The position numbers and the translations under genes are program-made. A stretch of DNA of 64,000 nucleotides from CALAED01 sp036555725 (GTDB lineage: Bacteria > Actinomycetota > Actinomycetes > Streptosporangiales > Streptosporangiaceae), in the NCBI GenBank assembly GCA_036555725.1, contig DATBKU010000086.1:1-64000 (forward strand). The letters are read 5' to 3'. The notes beneath the pieces were generated by a model that was not told the DNA's origin, did no database searches, and was given only the letters and a program-made list of their open reading frames with translations. Shown one piece after another: positions 1 through 8,454 of the stretch (its first letter is position 1; each line of letters opens with the position of its first letter).

Positions 1-1
1 C

Positions 2-907
2 ATGACCGGCGAGCCCTTCCCCACCTTCCAGGAGATGCGGCGCGTACGGCGGCGCATGTACGCCGCCCTCGACCGCCGACTGTGGCCACGCGACGAAACC
101 CAGCTCTACTTCCTGCTCGGCGTACTCAACGGCCTCATGGCCGTATCCGCCTCCAGCAACCTGGGCAACCGGCAGGCTGCCGAGGAGCTTGTGCGCGCCG
201 GATGGGCGTACGCCACCGCGATCGACCACCATCCCCTGATGGCGTACCTACGTCTAGAACTGGCCAGCATCATTTATTGGCAGCGGCCCCGCCAGAGCCG
301 GGACCTCGCGTTGAGCGGCCTGCGGTACCTCCCAGACGGCCCCAACGCAGCTCAGCTTCACCTTCGGTACGGCCAAGCTGCCGCCCGTATCGGTGATGCC
401 GACACCGCCCGCCAGGCGATCACGGCAGCGAACGAAGCTCGTACGCGCGACCACCATGACGAGCTGATCGAAATCGGCGGCGAATTCAGCTTGTCTAGGG
501 CTACGCAGCACTTCTACGCCGGTGGCCTTCTTATCGAGATCCCAGACGCCAATCGCGATGCGATCAACGAGCTGGAACGAGCCATGAGCCTGTACGACAT
601 CGGGCCCGAGCCGGGCGAGTACCACTATCACGGCTATGTGGCGGGCAGCCGCGTCGATCTCGCCACCGCCCTGCTTCGCGAAGGCCAGCTTGAAGCCGCC
701 GCCGAGAGGCTCGGTCCAGTGCTTTCGTTGCCCCCGAACCGGCGGGGGGACTCGCTGCTCCGCCGCTTCGAGCGGGTACGCGCCGAGCTGGCGGCGCCGC
801 GCTATCGGGGGCAGCCGCAGGCCGCCGACCTCGACGAGCACATCGAAATCTTTAGCGGCGAGACCATTGTCGGCGACCTCGGCGAGCTACCCACTGCCTC
901 GAATTAG
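2..907 (+). CDS. XRE-type transcriptional regulator, C-terminal sensor part (partial at left edge)
   Basis: The 301 visible residues are almost all alpha-helical, with repeated Ala/Leu/Arg-rich helix pairs (for example around residues 115-165 and 215-250). This resembles the TPR-like C-terminal half of actinobacterial XRE regulators. No helix-turn-helix is visible. Those regulators usually run to about 400 residues with an N-terminal HTH of 60-70, so I infer that the true start lies left of the window and that the ATG at base 2 is internal. The ligand and targets of such proteins are mostly unknown. It ends 21 bp before the convergent LUD gene. Confidence 0.6.
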   Translation: MTGEPFPTFQEMRRVRRRMYAALDRRLWPRDETQLYFLLGVLNGLMAVSASSNLGNRQAAEELVRAGWAYATAIDHHPLMAYLRLELASIIYWQRPRQSRDLALSGLRYLPDGPNAAQLHLRYGQAAARIGDADTARQAITAANEARTRDHHDELIEIGGEFSLSRATQHFYAGGLLIEIPDANRDAINELERAMSLYDIGPEPGEYHYHGYVAGSRVDLATALLREGQLEAAAERLGPVLSLPPNRRGDSLLRRFERVRAELAAPRYRGQPQAADLDEHIEIFSGETIVGDLGELPTASN

Positions 908-928
908 TGCCTCGTGGTTTCTGGTGGT

Positions 929-1558
929 TCAGAATCCGATGGCTTCGCGGAGCAACAGGACGGTGGCGCGCCCGGGGTCGGGTTCCGCGTTGAGGATGAG
1001 CACGCGATTGCTGGCGCTGGGTTTCCCGTAGACCTTCATGGCGCGGTCGTTCTCCAGCGGGAGGCAGTGGTCCTCGACGCGGCGCAGCGCGGTGCTCAGG
1101 TCGGGGACCACCTTCTGCGCCCCGACGACCCAGATCGCGTGGGTGGCGCCGTTGAGGTAGCCGGGTAGCTGGCTTCCGCTGGCCGAGGCGACCACGAGGG
1201 AGCCGGTTTCGGTGATCGCGTGGACGCTGCCCACGATGACGTCGGGGGTGGCCAGCAGCCGCCAGATCTCGGCCAGTTGGGTGGCGCGGTCCATGGTCGT
1301 GCCGCGCGACCTGATCGCGTCGTACCGCCCGCTGTTGTTGATGTCCTCATCGATGCCGGACAGGCGGAGGGTCTCGCTGGCCCCGGTGAACACGCTGGCG
1401 CCCTCGGGTATCAGACGTTTGACGCGGGTACGCGCGGCGGCGGCATCATCGAGAATTTCGACGGCGAAATTGTGTGCCGTCAGCGCGGCGGCCGCCCGCT
1501 CCAGGCGCTCCGCGGACGCCGGGTCGGCGAACGGCGTTGCCGGTATCGAACTAGTCAT
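929..1558 (-). CDS. LUD domain protein (LutC/YkgG-like)
   Basis: A protein of 209 aa matching the LUD (DUF162) fold of LutC. The family hallmark ITETGSLV is at residues 115-122 and VVGAQKVVPDL at 144-154. LutC is the small subunit of LutABC lactate oxidation, but no LutA or LutB lies nearby, so stand-alone LUD proteins of this kind have no settled function. The start is supported by AGGAGGC-like sequence upstream. It is transcribed divergently from the ECF41 sigma gene, and its promoter carries the same two-part element as the sigma gene's own promoter. I therefore infer that it is the main target of that sigma factor. Confidence 0.85.
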   Translation of the reverse strand: MTSSIPATPFADPASAERLERAAAALTAHNFAVEILDDAAAARTRVKRLIPEGASVFTGASETLRLSGIDEDINNSGRYDAIRSRGTTMDRATQLAEIWRLLATPDVIVGSVHAITETGSLVVASASGSQLPGYLNGATHAIWVVGAQKVVPDLSTALRRVEDHCLPLENDRAMKVYGKPSASNRVLILNAEPDPGRATVLLLREAIGF

Positions 1559-1620
1559 GGTGCCTCCTGAGCTGGTTGTTGGTGTGGCGCCGTAGGGTGT
1601 CGGCGGCGTCTCAGCAGTTC

Positions 1621-1647
1621 GACAACGCAGCCCGTCAGAATGTGAGG
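1621..1647 (-). promoter_or_regulatory. ECF41-type promoter of the LUD gene
   Basis: Read on the minus strand, CCTCACA (1647-1641) is followed by exactly 16 nt and then TGTC (1624-1621). The reported ECF41 consensus is TGTCACA, 16 nt, CGTC. The element lies 63 bp before the LUD start codon. Confidence 0.65.
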
Positions 1648-1670
1648 TGGAGGGTGCGGTGATGCGCCGG

Positions 1671-1697
1671 CCTCACATTCCGGTGCGCTGGTTTGTC
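1671..1697 (+). promoter_or_regulatory. ECF41-type promoter of the sigma gene (autoregulatory)
   Basis: CCTCACA (1671-1677), 16 nt, TGTC (1694-1697): the same element and spacing as the divergent promoter at 1621-1647. The two -35 regions lie in a perfect 10-bp inverted repeat, GAATGTGAGG (1638-1647) and CCTCACATTC (1671-1680). The element ends about 42 bp before the sigma start codon. Confidence 0.65.
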
Positions 1698-1739
1698 GTA
1701 CTGGTGAGGGCAGCTGCGACTAAGGGAGGCGCCGGCACC

Positions 1740-2690
1740 ATGACCACCCGATCCGGGCCGGGAGACGGCCAGTCCGATCCGGGCCTGGACGCGATCATGA
1801 GCGAGCGGCGTCAGCTGATCAATCTCACCTACCGGCTCCTCGGCTCCCTGGCCGAGGCCGAGGATGCCGTCCAAGAGACATACGCCCGCTGGTACGCCAT
1901 GTCCCGGCAGCAGCAGGATGCCATCGAATCTCCCGGCGCCTGGCTGACGACGGTCGCCAGCCGCATCTGCCTCAACCTGCTCGGCTCGGCACGGGTCCGG
2001 CGTGAAACCTATGTCGGCGAATGGATCCCCGAGCCGCTGCCCGAACGTACGGAGTGGATCACCGCGCGGCCGGGCGGCACCACCGTCGACCCGGCCGACC
2101 GGGTCACTCTCGACGAGTCGGTCAACATGGCCTTCCTGGTCGTGCTCGAGTCGATGACCCCGGCCGAGCGTGTCGCGTTCATCCTGCACGATGTCTTCGG
2201 CTACGCCTTCGCCGAGGTGGCCGAGATCGTCGGCCGTACCCCGGCGGCCTGCCGTCAGCTGGCCTCATCCGCGCGCCGCCGCATCCGCGTGTCGCAGGCA
2301 CCCGCGAGTCCTACAGCCCAGCAGACAGCCCGGCAGGCCGGCGTCGTCCGGGCCTTCATGCGGGCATGGGAGGCCAAGGACATCGACGCTCTGCTCGGCC
2401 TGCTCGACCCCGACGCCACGGCGATCGCCGACGGCGGCGGCCAAGCCCTGACCTTCCTGGACCCCATCGAAGGCGGCGAGCAGATCGCGCGTGCCTGGGT
2501 CGAACTCGCCGGGCGGAGGCAGCGCAACATGACCGTCATGGAGCGTACGGTGAACGGCCAGCCCGGTCTGGTGGCGCAGCAGGACGGCGTCATCGTGACG
2601 GTGTTCGCGTTCGATGTAGCGGACGATCGGATCAAGCACATCTGGGTCATCCGCAACCCCGACAAACTCCGTCACTGGACGACGAGCTGA
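1740..2690 (+). CDS. ECF41-family RNA polymerase sigma factor with SnoaL-like C-terminal domain
   Basis: A protein of 316 aa. Sigma-70 region 2 (about 25-90) and region 4 (about 130-185) are followed by a NTF2/SnoaL-like domain (about 200-316). Three signatures of the ECF41 group are present: WIPEP (95-99, usual WLPEP) in the linker, DGGGQ (231-235, usual DGGGR) and NPDKL (306-310) in the C-terminal domain. In this group the C-terminal extension takes the place of an anti-sigma factor and tunes activity. I chose the ATG at 1740 because GGGAGG precedes it by about 10 nt; an upstream in-frame start at 1647 would cover the promoter. The usual ECF41 partners are small oxidoreductases or epimerases; here the partner appears to be the divergent LUD gene. 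Confidence 0.9.
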   Translation: MTTRSGPGDGQSDPGLDAIMSERRQLINLTYRLLGSLAEAEDAVQETYARWYAMSRQQQDAIESPGAWLTTVASRICLNLLGSARVRRETYVGEWIPEPLPERTEWITARPGGTTVDPADRVTLDESVNMAFLVVLESMTPAERVAFILHDVFGYAFAEVAEIVGRTPAACRQLASSARRRIRVSQAPASPTAQQTARQAGVVRAFMRAWEAKDIDALLGLLDPDATAIADGGGQALTFLDPIEGGEQIARAWVELAGRRQRNMTVMERTVNGQPGLVAQQDGVIVTVFAFDVADDRIKHIWVIRNPDKLRHWTTS

Positions 2691-2784
2691 CGCGCGTCCC
2701 GATCCCATCGGCTCGGCCCCGCCGCCGCCCAGAGGTGCGTACAGGTAAAGGTCGTGGGGTGGCAGGGTCGCCTGTCGCCGGCGC

Positions 2785-3525
2785 TCACCAGGACAGTCTG
2801 GTGTCGTCTTCGTACACCGCGCCGGTGGGACCGTCGGCGTCGAGCGTGGCCAGGCGGATCGCGACGGCTGCGCCCTCGTCGGGGGTGCGGGTTCCGCGGA
2901 AGTTGTTGAACTCGGTGGCGACGTGGCCGGGGGCGGCTCCGTTGACCTTCAGTTTCGTGTCAGCGAACTCGCGGGCGTAATGCACGGTGAGGGCGTTGAG
3001 CGCCGTCTTCGAACTGGAGTACGACAGGGACGGCTGACCGGCCCAGGCGCCCTCTTCGCCGAGGGAGCCGCGCTTGCTGGTCACGTTGACTACGCGGGGC
3101 GCGTCCGCCTTGTCCAGTAGCGGCAGGAAGGCGTTCATCATGCGGACGATCGCGAAGACGTTGACCTCGTAGACGTTCTTGATGTCGTCGACGGTCTCCT
3201 CGGTCGGCTTCGGCAGATGGTCGAATTCGTGGAAGTCCAGGACATTAACCCCGGCGTTGTTGACCAGCACGTCCAGGCGGCCGAACTCGGCCTCGATCCG
3301 GGCGGCGAGTTCGTCTACCTGTTCTTGCGAGGTGACGTCCAACATGACCGGGCGCACATCGCCGTCCAGGCCGGCGGCGGCCTGGCGGCCGCGCGTCAGG
3401 CTGCGGATGCCCATCAGCACCGTGAAGCCTTCCCTGGCCAGGCCGCGCACGATCGCGAGGCCGATTCCCCTGTTGCCGCCGGTGACGAGCGCGATCTTGC
3501 CTTTCGAGGTGATCTCTGTTGTCAT
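2785..3525 (-). CDS. SDR family NAD(P)-dependent oxidoreductase
   Basis: A classical short-chain dehydrogenase of 246 aa. The TGGNRGIG cofactor loop is at 15-22, NNAG at 89-92, and the catalytic Ser150, Tyr169 and Lys173 are all present. The substrate cannot be read from the sequence; this subgroup resembles carbonyl reductases. The start codon sits inside a 20-bp perfect palindrome, and the gene is divergent from a MarR regulator, so it is very probably repressed by that regulator. Confidence 0.9.
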   Translation of the reverse strand: MTTEITSKGKIALVTGGNRGIGLAIVRGLAREGFTVLMGIRSLTRGRQAAAGLDGDVRPVMLDVTSQEQVDELAARIEAEFGRLDVLVNNAGVNVLDFHEFDHLPKPTEETVDDIKNVYEVNVFAIVRMMNAFLPLLDKADAPRVVNVTSKRGSLGEEGAWAGQPSLSYSSSKTALNALTVHYAREFADTKLKVNGAAPGHVATEFNNFRGTRTPDEGAAVAIRLATLDADGPTGAVYEDDTRLSW

Positions 3526-3534
3526 GACAACAGA
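3515..3534. promoter_or_regulatory. MarR operator 1 (perfect 20-bp palindrome)
   Basis: TCTGTTGTCATGACAACAGA reads identically on both strands and overlaps the SDR start codon. A second copy of its core lies 31 bp away, centre to centre, about three helical turns. Confidence 0.75.
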
Positions 3535-3547
3535 ATGCTTCGCCTCA

Positions 3548-3563
3548 TGTTGTCATGTCAACA
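3548..3563. promoter_or_regulatory. MarR operator 2 (near-palindrome)
   Basis: TGTTGTCATGTCAACA matches the core of operator 1 with one change per half. It lies between the divergent SDR and MarR genes, just before the preferred MarR start. Confidence 0.65.
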
Positions 3564-3584
3564 CGTCTCGATAGAGTGACGGCC

Positions 3585-4016
3585 ATGGACCTGTTGACCG
3601 CCGAGGAAACCCGCCTGTGGCATGCGTGGAAGAGGGCGTCTGAGACGGTTCGCGCTCGCATCGCCGAAGACATCAATGCCGCCACCGGCCTGTCCGACCC
3701 GGACTTCGGTATTCTCACGCGCCTGATCGACCTCGGCGGTGGCACGCTCCGGCAGAACGAACTGGCCGCATCGATGGGCTGGCATCGCAGTCGACTTTCT
3801 CACCAGCTCACCCGCATGGAGCAGCGCGGCCTCCTCACTCGTAGCCCAGCCGGCGGCGGAGTGAACGTCACGATCAGCCAACGGGGACAAGGCGTAACGG
3901 CCGCGGCTCGCCCCGTCCACGCGGCGGCGGTGCGACGGCACCTGTCCGGAATGCTGCCTCCCGGCGACATTCACAAGATCACCGCTATCCTGGAAAATCT
4001 GTACGACCCGGCATAG
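3585..4016 (+). CDS. MarR family transcriptional regulator
   Basis: A protein of 143 aa with a winged helix-turn-helix at about 45-100 (LRQNELAASMGWHRSRLSHQ recognition region) between terminal dimerisation helices, the normal size for MarR. I prefer the ATG at 3585 over the one at 3555 because the latter lies inside operator 2. The two TGTTGTCATG operators in front of it predict control of both itself and the divergent SDR gene. MarR proteins commonly respond to small phenolic or electrophilic compounds; nothing here identifies the ligand. Confidence 0.85.
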   Translation: MDLLTAEETRLWHAWKRASETVRARIAEDINAATGLSDPDFGILTRLIDLGGGTLRQNELAASMGWHRSRLSHQLTRMEQRGLLTRSPAGGGVNVTISQRGQGVTAAARPVHAAAVRRHLSGMLPPGDIHKITAILENLYDPA

Positions 4017-4025
4017 CCCACCCGA

Positions 4026-4808
4026 TCAGTCCGGAAGACCCAGCTCCGGGGGCGTATCGGTGAGCGTAAAGGCGGCCTTGAGGTCGCGCGCGGTCTGTTC
4101 GAGGTGGGCGCTCATCGCCGCGGCCGCACCCTTGGCGTCGCGGCCCTTGATGCGTTCCAAAATCCGGGCGTGCTGCTCGATGACGTCGTCGACAGTGCCG
4201 CCCCGAGCGAGGTGACCGTTCAGACTGCGCAGGCGGCTGGCCCGCAGCGGCTCCTCGAGTGCCTCGATGAGGAAGCTCAGCATCTGGTTGCCGGCGCCCA
4301 CGGCGAGGCTCTCGTGGAAGTGGATGTCGGCCTCGTGGAAGACGTGGGTGTCGTCGCTCGCCGCACGCATCGCGCCGAGCGCCATCTCCATCGCGGAGAT
4401 GGCGGCCCGGTTCGCATGCGTGGCCGCCAGCGACGCGATGTGCATCTCCAGCGCCCGTCGTACGTCCAGCAGGTCCATCAGTCCGCGCGGATCACGCCGT
4501 ACGGCCGCGGTGAAGTAGTCGCCGATCGGCCCGGCGTTGGGATGGGCGACGACCGGCCGCCGGCCCTGCCGGATGTCGACCAGCCCGCGGGCCTGTAGCG
4601 CCTTGGTGGCCTCGCGGACCGTCAGCCGGCTGACCCCCAGCTGCGCCGCGAGGTCGGACTCCGAGGGCAGCTCGGCGCCCGGTTCGAACTCACCGAAGAC
4701 CAGGTCTTCGAGCTGCTCGACGACGCTGGCCGTGACGTTCTGGGAGGGCCGGGGCGCCCGTCGGTCGTCGACCGGCTGGCCGGCGGGAGTCGGGGAGGAG
4801 TTTTGCAC
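4026..4808 (-). CDS. GntR family regulator, FadR subfamily (FCD domain)
   Basis: A protein of 260 aa. The N-terminal winged helix lies at about 25-90 (LPSESDLAAQLGVSRLTVRE is the classic GntR recognition helix) and an all-helical FCD ligand domain at about 105-240 carries His/Asp metal-site candidates (HEADIHFHES). FCD regulators typically sense sugar acids or other small carboxylates. It is divergent from a sugar ABC operon, and an operator-like CATCAGATGAG lies 42 bp upstream of its start. The same 11-mer occurs upstream of an acid-sugar dehydratase at 20 kb, so I infer that it governs both loci. Confidence 0.88.
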   Translation of the reverse strand: MQNSSPTPAGQPVDDRRAPRPSQNVTASVVEQLEDLVFGEFEPGAELPSESDLAAQLGVSRLTVREATKALQARGLVDIRQGRRPVVAHPNAGPIGDYFTAAVRRDPRGLMDLLDVRRALEMHIASLAATHANRAAISAMEMALGAMRAASDDTHVFHEADIHFHESLAVGAGNQMLSFLIEALEEPLRASRLRSLNGHLARGGTVDDVIEQHARILERIKGRDAKGAAAAMSAHLEQTARDLKAAFTLTDTPPELGLPD

Positions 4809-4849
4809 GGCTCAAGGATGGACCACATTAGTGCACGGTGGCAATGAGA

Positions 4850-4860
4850 CATCAGATGAG
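4850..4860. promoter_or_regulatory. Candidate GntR operator, copy A
   Basis: CATCAGATGAG contains the odd palindrome CATCAGATG. The same 11 bases occur in inverse orientation at 20028-20038, in front of the dehydratase gene. The 14-base context ACATCAGATGAGTA also matches 20129-20142 in 12 of 14 positions. Confidence 0.5.
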
Positions 4861-4916
4861 TACGCGACCGCTCCCTTCACATTTCGGGCGTCTCGTCCCT
4901 CCCCGTCTGCTCGATT

Positions 4917-4965
4917 GTGATCACTTTGCCCTGTTACAGAATGCCATAGTGATCGATCTGTGATC
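4917..4965. other. Three GTGATC repeats in the gntR-ABC intergenic region
   Basis: GTGATC occurs at 4917, 4949 and 4960, the first as the palindrome GTGATCAC. The region of about 300 bp (4809-5105) is AT-richer than its surroundings and must hold both divergent promoters. The repeats may bind a second regulator or be incidental. Confidence 0.3.
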
Positions 4966-4993
4966 CGTAGTCCTCAGTTAGGTCTTGTTCACA

Positions 4994-5002
4994 TATCTGA
5001 TA
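4994..5002. promoter_or_regulatory. Candidate GntR operator, copy B
   Basis: TATCTGATA is palindromic and shares the ATCTGAT core of copy A. It lies 104 bp before the first permease start. Confidence 0.4.
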
Positions 5003-5105
5003 ACTGGGACGCTACCGCGTGGGAGTTAAGGCGTGCTGAGCCTCAGGGTCGAAAGCTCAGGCGCGGTGCAAAGCTCACGGGGACGGACCACGGAGGTGAG
5101 TCGCG

Positions 5106-6083
5106 GTGACCAGGAGTGCGGCCCCCCCTGCGGAGAATGCCCGGGCGACTCAGAAGGTACGCGCGTCGAGCAAAGCGACGCCCGCCCGGGTGGCAAGGCT
5201 CCGCCGGTGGTCGCGGCTGGTTTTCCTGGTGCCGGCGGGTCTCTACGTGCTGTTCGCGTTCGCGCTGCCGGTGGCCTACAACCTGCTCCTCAGCTTCCAG
5301 CAGACCTCGCCGGCCACGATCTCCACTTTGTTCGCACCGTGGGCCGGACTGGACAACTACAAGAACGTGCTGTCCAACTCGACCACGCAGAGCGTCATCG
5401 TGCGGACGTTCCTGTTCACCGCGGGGTCGCTGTTCTTCCAGTTCCTCATCGGGTTGGGCCTGGCGCTGCTGTTCAGCCTGCGGTTCCCGCTGCGTCGGCT
5501 GGCCCGCTCCCTTGTGATCATCCCGTGGCTGCTGCCGCTGTTGATCACCGGGCTCACGTTCCAGTACCTGCTCCAGCTGGAGGCCGGCGCGGTCAACCAG
5601 ATCCTGCAGGCCCTGGGCATCATCGACGAGCCGATCGGGTTCCTGCTCACCCCGAAATGGGCATTCGTCAGCATCCTGGTGGCCAACATCTGGATCGGCA
5701 TCCCGTTCTTCACCGTGCTGCTCTTCAGCGCACTACAGGACGTACCGATCGAGCTCCGGGAGGCCGCGATGATAGACGGCGCGAACGCCTGGCAGCGGCT
5801 GACCCGGGTCACGATCCCGATCATCCGGCCGGTCATCGAGGTGGCGTTCGTGCTCGGGTTCGTCTTCACCGTCAAGGTGTTCGACCTGGTGATCGGACTG
5901 ACCCAGGGCGGCCCGGCGAACACCACGCAGATCCTGGCGACGTGGGCCTACAACCTGACGTTCCAGCAGTACGACTACGGCGCGGGTGCGGCCCTCAACA
6001 CCGTACTGCTGGTCATCGCGCTGCTGGCCGCGCCGATTTATATCTGGCTCAATCGGCAGTGGCTGCGAGGAGGCCAGTCATGA
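5106..6083 (+). CDS. Sugar ABC transporter permease (MalF/UgpA type)
   Basis: A protein of 325 aa with a basic N-terminus of about 40 residues and six predicted membrane helices beginning with LVFLVPAGLYVLFAFALPVA. The EAA loop that contacts the ATPase is present (ELREAAMIDGANAWQ, then P). The GTG start has a strong GGAGGTGA site 6 nt upstream. It is the first gene of permease-permease-binding-protein. As in many actinobacterial CUT1 importers, no ATPase is encoded here; a shared MsiK-type ATPase elsewhere is the usual solution. Confidence 0.92.
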   Translation: MTRSAAPPAENARATQKVRASSKATPARVARLRRWSRLVFLVPAGLYVLFAFALPVAYNLLLSFQQTSPATISTLFAPWAGLDNYKNVLSNSTTQSVIVRTFLFTAGSLFFQFLIGLGLALLFSLRFPLRRLARSLVIIPWLLPLLITGLTFQYLLQLEAGAVNQILQALGIIDEPIGFLLTPKWAFVSILVANIWIGIPFFTVLLFSALQDVPIELREAAMIDGANAWQRLTRVTIPIIRPVIEVAFVLGFVFTVKVFDLVIGLTQGGPANTTQILATWAYNLTFQQYDYGAGAALNTVLLVIALLAAPIYIWLNRQWLRGGQS

Positions 6084-6913
6084 ACCGGCGACAGCGGCCC
6101 GTCACCACCGTGCTGGCGAGCATCGGCGCACTGCTTGCCCTGGTGGTCGTGCTGTTCCCGCTGTACGCGGTGATCATCGCCTCGTTCCAGACCAATGATC
6201 AGCTCATCGGCGCGCGGTTCAACTTCTGGCCGCCGGCCCCGACCCTCGCCAACTACCGCAACGTGGTCGACACGCAGGGCGGCCACATCGGCAGCACGCT
6301 GTTGATCGCCAGCTGCACCGCGCTGCTGACCCTCGCCATCTCGCTGCCGGCGGCGCACCTGCTGGCCCGCTACCGCTTCCGGGTCACCGCGATCATCGTC
6401 GGCGGGCTGCTGGTGGCGCAGATCCTGCCGTCGATCGTCATCGCCAACTCGCTGTTTCTGCTGTACCACCGGCTGGACCTGTTGAACACCTACCCCGGGT
6501 TGATCCTGGCCGACGCCAGCTACGCGGTGCCGTTCGCCATCCTGGTAGTGCGCGCGTTCATGCTGGGGCTGCCGACGGATGTGTTGCAGGCGGCCAGGGT
6601 GGACGGCGCGGGGGAGTGGCGGACGTTCACCAGCATCGTGCTGCCGATGAGCCGGTCGGCGATCATCACGGTGGCGGTTTTCGCGTTCCTCAACGGCTGG
6701 GGCGACTTCATTTTCGCGCTGACGCTGCTGCCCGGCAGCAGCGCGAGGGCGCCCATCACCCTCAGCATCTACAACTACTTCGGCCAGTTCGAACAGAATC
6801 TCGGCGCGGCGATGGCGCTGGCGGTCATGGGCCTGCTGCCCGCCGCAATGCTGCTTATCGCCGCGCAGCGGTACATCGCGGCCGGCCTGACGCTCGGCTC
6901 GGTCAAGGGATGA
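6080..6913 (+). CDS. Sugar ABC transporter permease (MalG/UgpE type)
   Basis: A protein of 277 aa with six hydrophobic helices and the EAA loop QAARVDGAGEWRTF, about two thirds along. The start ATG overlaps the stop of the first permease (ATGA) and is preceded by GAGGAGG, so the two permeases are translationally coupled as expected for a CUT1 heterodimer. A longer reading frame starting at 5033 enters this frame but runs antiframe through the first permease and is not real upstream of 6080. Confidence 0.92.
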   Translation: MNRRQRPVTTVLASIGALLALVVVLFPLYAVIIASFQTNDQLIGARFNFWPPAPTLANYRNVVDTQGGHIGSTLLIASCTALLTLAISLPAAHLLARYRFRVTAIIVGGLLVAQILPSIVIANSLFLLYHRLDLLNTYPGLILADASYAVPFAILVVRAFMLGLPTDVLQAARVDGAGEWRTFTSIVLPMSRSAIITVAVFAFLNGWGDFIFALTLLPGSSARAPITLSIYNYFGQFEQNLGAAMALAVMGLLPAAMLLIAAQRYIAAGLTLGSVKG

Positions 6914-6947
6914 CTTTCATAACTCCCACACGAAAGCGGAGGATTCC

Positions 6948-8237
6948 ATGGACAGAACAACAGCCCGGCGCCGGTGGTTCGGGGCGGGGGTGTCTGCGGT
7001 GGCGCTGGTCCTGGCGGTCACCGCGTGCGGCGGCTCTGACTCGGGCGGCGGCTCTAGCTCGGGCGGCGGCAAGACCACGCTCAGCATGCTGGACTACTAC
7101 ACCACCGGCGGCGGAAAGACGGCGGTGGACTCGTACATCAAGAAGTTCGAAGCGGCGCACCCGAACGTCACTGTCAAGCGGCAGAGCGTTCCGTTCGAGA
7201 ACCTCATGCCCAAGGTGCTGCAGGCGGCCAGCGCCAGCGACATGCCCAACATCGTCATCATCGACAACCCGAACGTGCAGCAGGTGGCGGCCACCGGGCA
7301 GCTGCGCACCTTCGACGACCAGCCCGGCTACACCACGCAGGGCTACTACCCGGGCGCCGTCAAGGAGTGCGAGTTCCAGGGCAAGCATTACTGCTATCCG
7401 GTCGGCCACAACTCGGTCGGCCTGTTCTACAACAAGAAGATGCTCGACGCCGCCGGCGTCAAGCCGCCGACGACGTGGGCCGAGCTGACGGCCGCGGCCC
7501 AGAAGCTGACCAAGCCGCCGACCTACGGCATGGCGATCTCCGCGCCGGCCGACGAGCAGTCCACCTGGCAGCTGGAGCCGTTCGCCTGGAGCAGCGGGGG
7601 TGCCATGACCGACGTGAGCTCGCCGCAGTGGGTCCAGGCCCTCGATCTGTGGACCCAATGGGCCAAGAAGGGCTACATGTCCAAGTCGGTGTTGCAGTGG
7701 GACCAGTCCCCCGAGCTGCCCGCGCAGTTCCTGAAGAAGAAGGCCGCCATGATGATCAACGGACCGTGGATCTTCCCGTTGTTGAACGATGCCGGCTGGA
7801 AGTACAACGAGGACTACGGCATCGTGACGGTCCCGACGCAGCAGCCCGGCCAGAAGGTCGTCGCCCCGCTCGGCGGTGAGACCTGGACGCTGGGGAACTC
7901 CGGCAACGACACGCAGAAGAAGCTGGCCTGGGAGTTTGTCCAAGGCACGCAGGACAACTCGGTCATGGTGCAGATGACCAAAGAGATGTACATCATTCCC
8001 ACCAAGCCGGCTGCCACTGCGGAGTTCCTGAAAGGCGGCAAGGAGTACGAAGTGTTCGCCACGGAGTCGCTGACCGCGCGGCCGCGCACCATCGAGTACG
8101 GCGCGAGCTACCCGAAGGTGTCGCAGGCGGTCTGGACGGCGATCCAGGCGTCCCTCACCGGTACCAAGTCACCCCAACAGGCGCTGTCGGAGGCACAGCA
8201 GACCGTGAAGACCGTACCGCAGCAACAGGGCAAGTGA
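6948..8237 (+). CDS. Extracellular sugar-binding lipoprotein of the ABC importer
   Basis: A protein of 429 aa with a twin-arginine-like basic N-terminus, a hydrophobic stretch and a lipobox ending VTAC (Cys about residue 27), then a Gly/Ser linker and a family-1 solute-binding fold. MDRTTARRR is followed by the membrane anchor, so the mature protein is tethered outside. The start has GGAGG about 8 nt upstream. Downstream lies a perfect hairpin and then the GH127 glycosidase, which suggests import of an oligosaccharide or monosaccharide containing L-arabinofuranose; the ligand is an inference. Confidence 0.92.
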   Translation: MDRTTARRRWFGAGVSAVALVLAVTACGGSDSGGGSSSGGGKTTLSMLDYYTTGGGKTAVDSYIKKFEAAHPNVTVKRQSVPFENLMPKVLQAASASDMPNIVIIDNPNVQQVAATGQLRTFDDQPGYTTQGYYPGAVKECEFQGKHYCYPVGHNSVGLFYNKKMLDAAGVKPPTTWAELTAAAQKLTKPPTYGMAISAPADEQSTWQLEPFAWSSGGAMTDVSSPQWVQALDLWTQWAKKGYMSKSVLQWDQSPELPAQFLKKKAAMMINGPWIFPLLNDAGWKYNEDYGIVTVPTQQPGQKVVAPLGGETWTLGNSGNDTQKKLAWEFVQGTQDNSVMVQMTKEMYIIPTKPAATAEFLKGGKEYEVFATESLTARPRTIEYGASYPKVSQAVWTAIQASLTGTKSPQQALSEAQQTVKTVPQQQGK

Positions 8238-8241
8238 GGCT

Positions 8242-8275
8242 TCGCCGCCAGAACGGCAAGCCGTTCTGGCGGCGA
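8242..8275 (+). terminator. Strong hairpin after the binding-protein gene
   Basis: A perfect 15-bp stem (8242-8256 with 8261-8275) and a CAAG loop, 5 nt after the stop codon. There is no U-tract, as is common in actinobacteria. It may attenuate rather than end transcription into the glycosidase. Confidence 0.65.
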
Positions 8276-8297
8276 CTGCCAAGCAGCACCACACCTG

Positions 8298-8322
8298 CCC
8301 GGCGAGGAAGTCTTTCGCCGGG
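8298..8322 (+). terminator. Second hairpin before the glycosidase
   Basis: An 8-bp stem CCCGGCGA / TCGCCGGG with a 9-nt loop. Together with the hairpin at 8242 it fills the 217-bp gap; no small gene is visible there. Confidence 0.4.
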
Positions 8323-8454
8323 GGTGCCGCCTTCGTAGTGCCCCGCCCGGCGGGCGCGGTTGCCGCTGCGCCCGGCCAACATCCAGTACGTCTCCTGGTC
8401 CTTTTCTCCTACTCCAGCGTTACTACGTGCGTGGTTTCATCTCGGGAGTGATTC

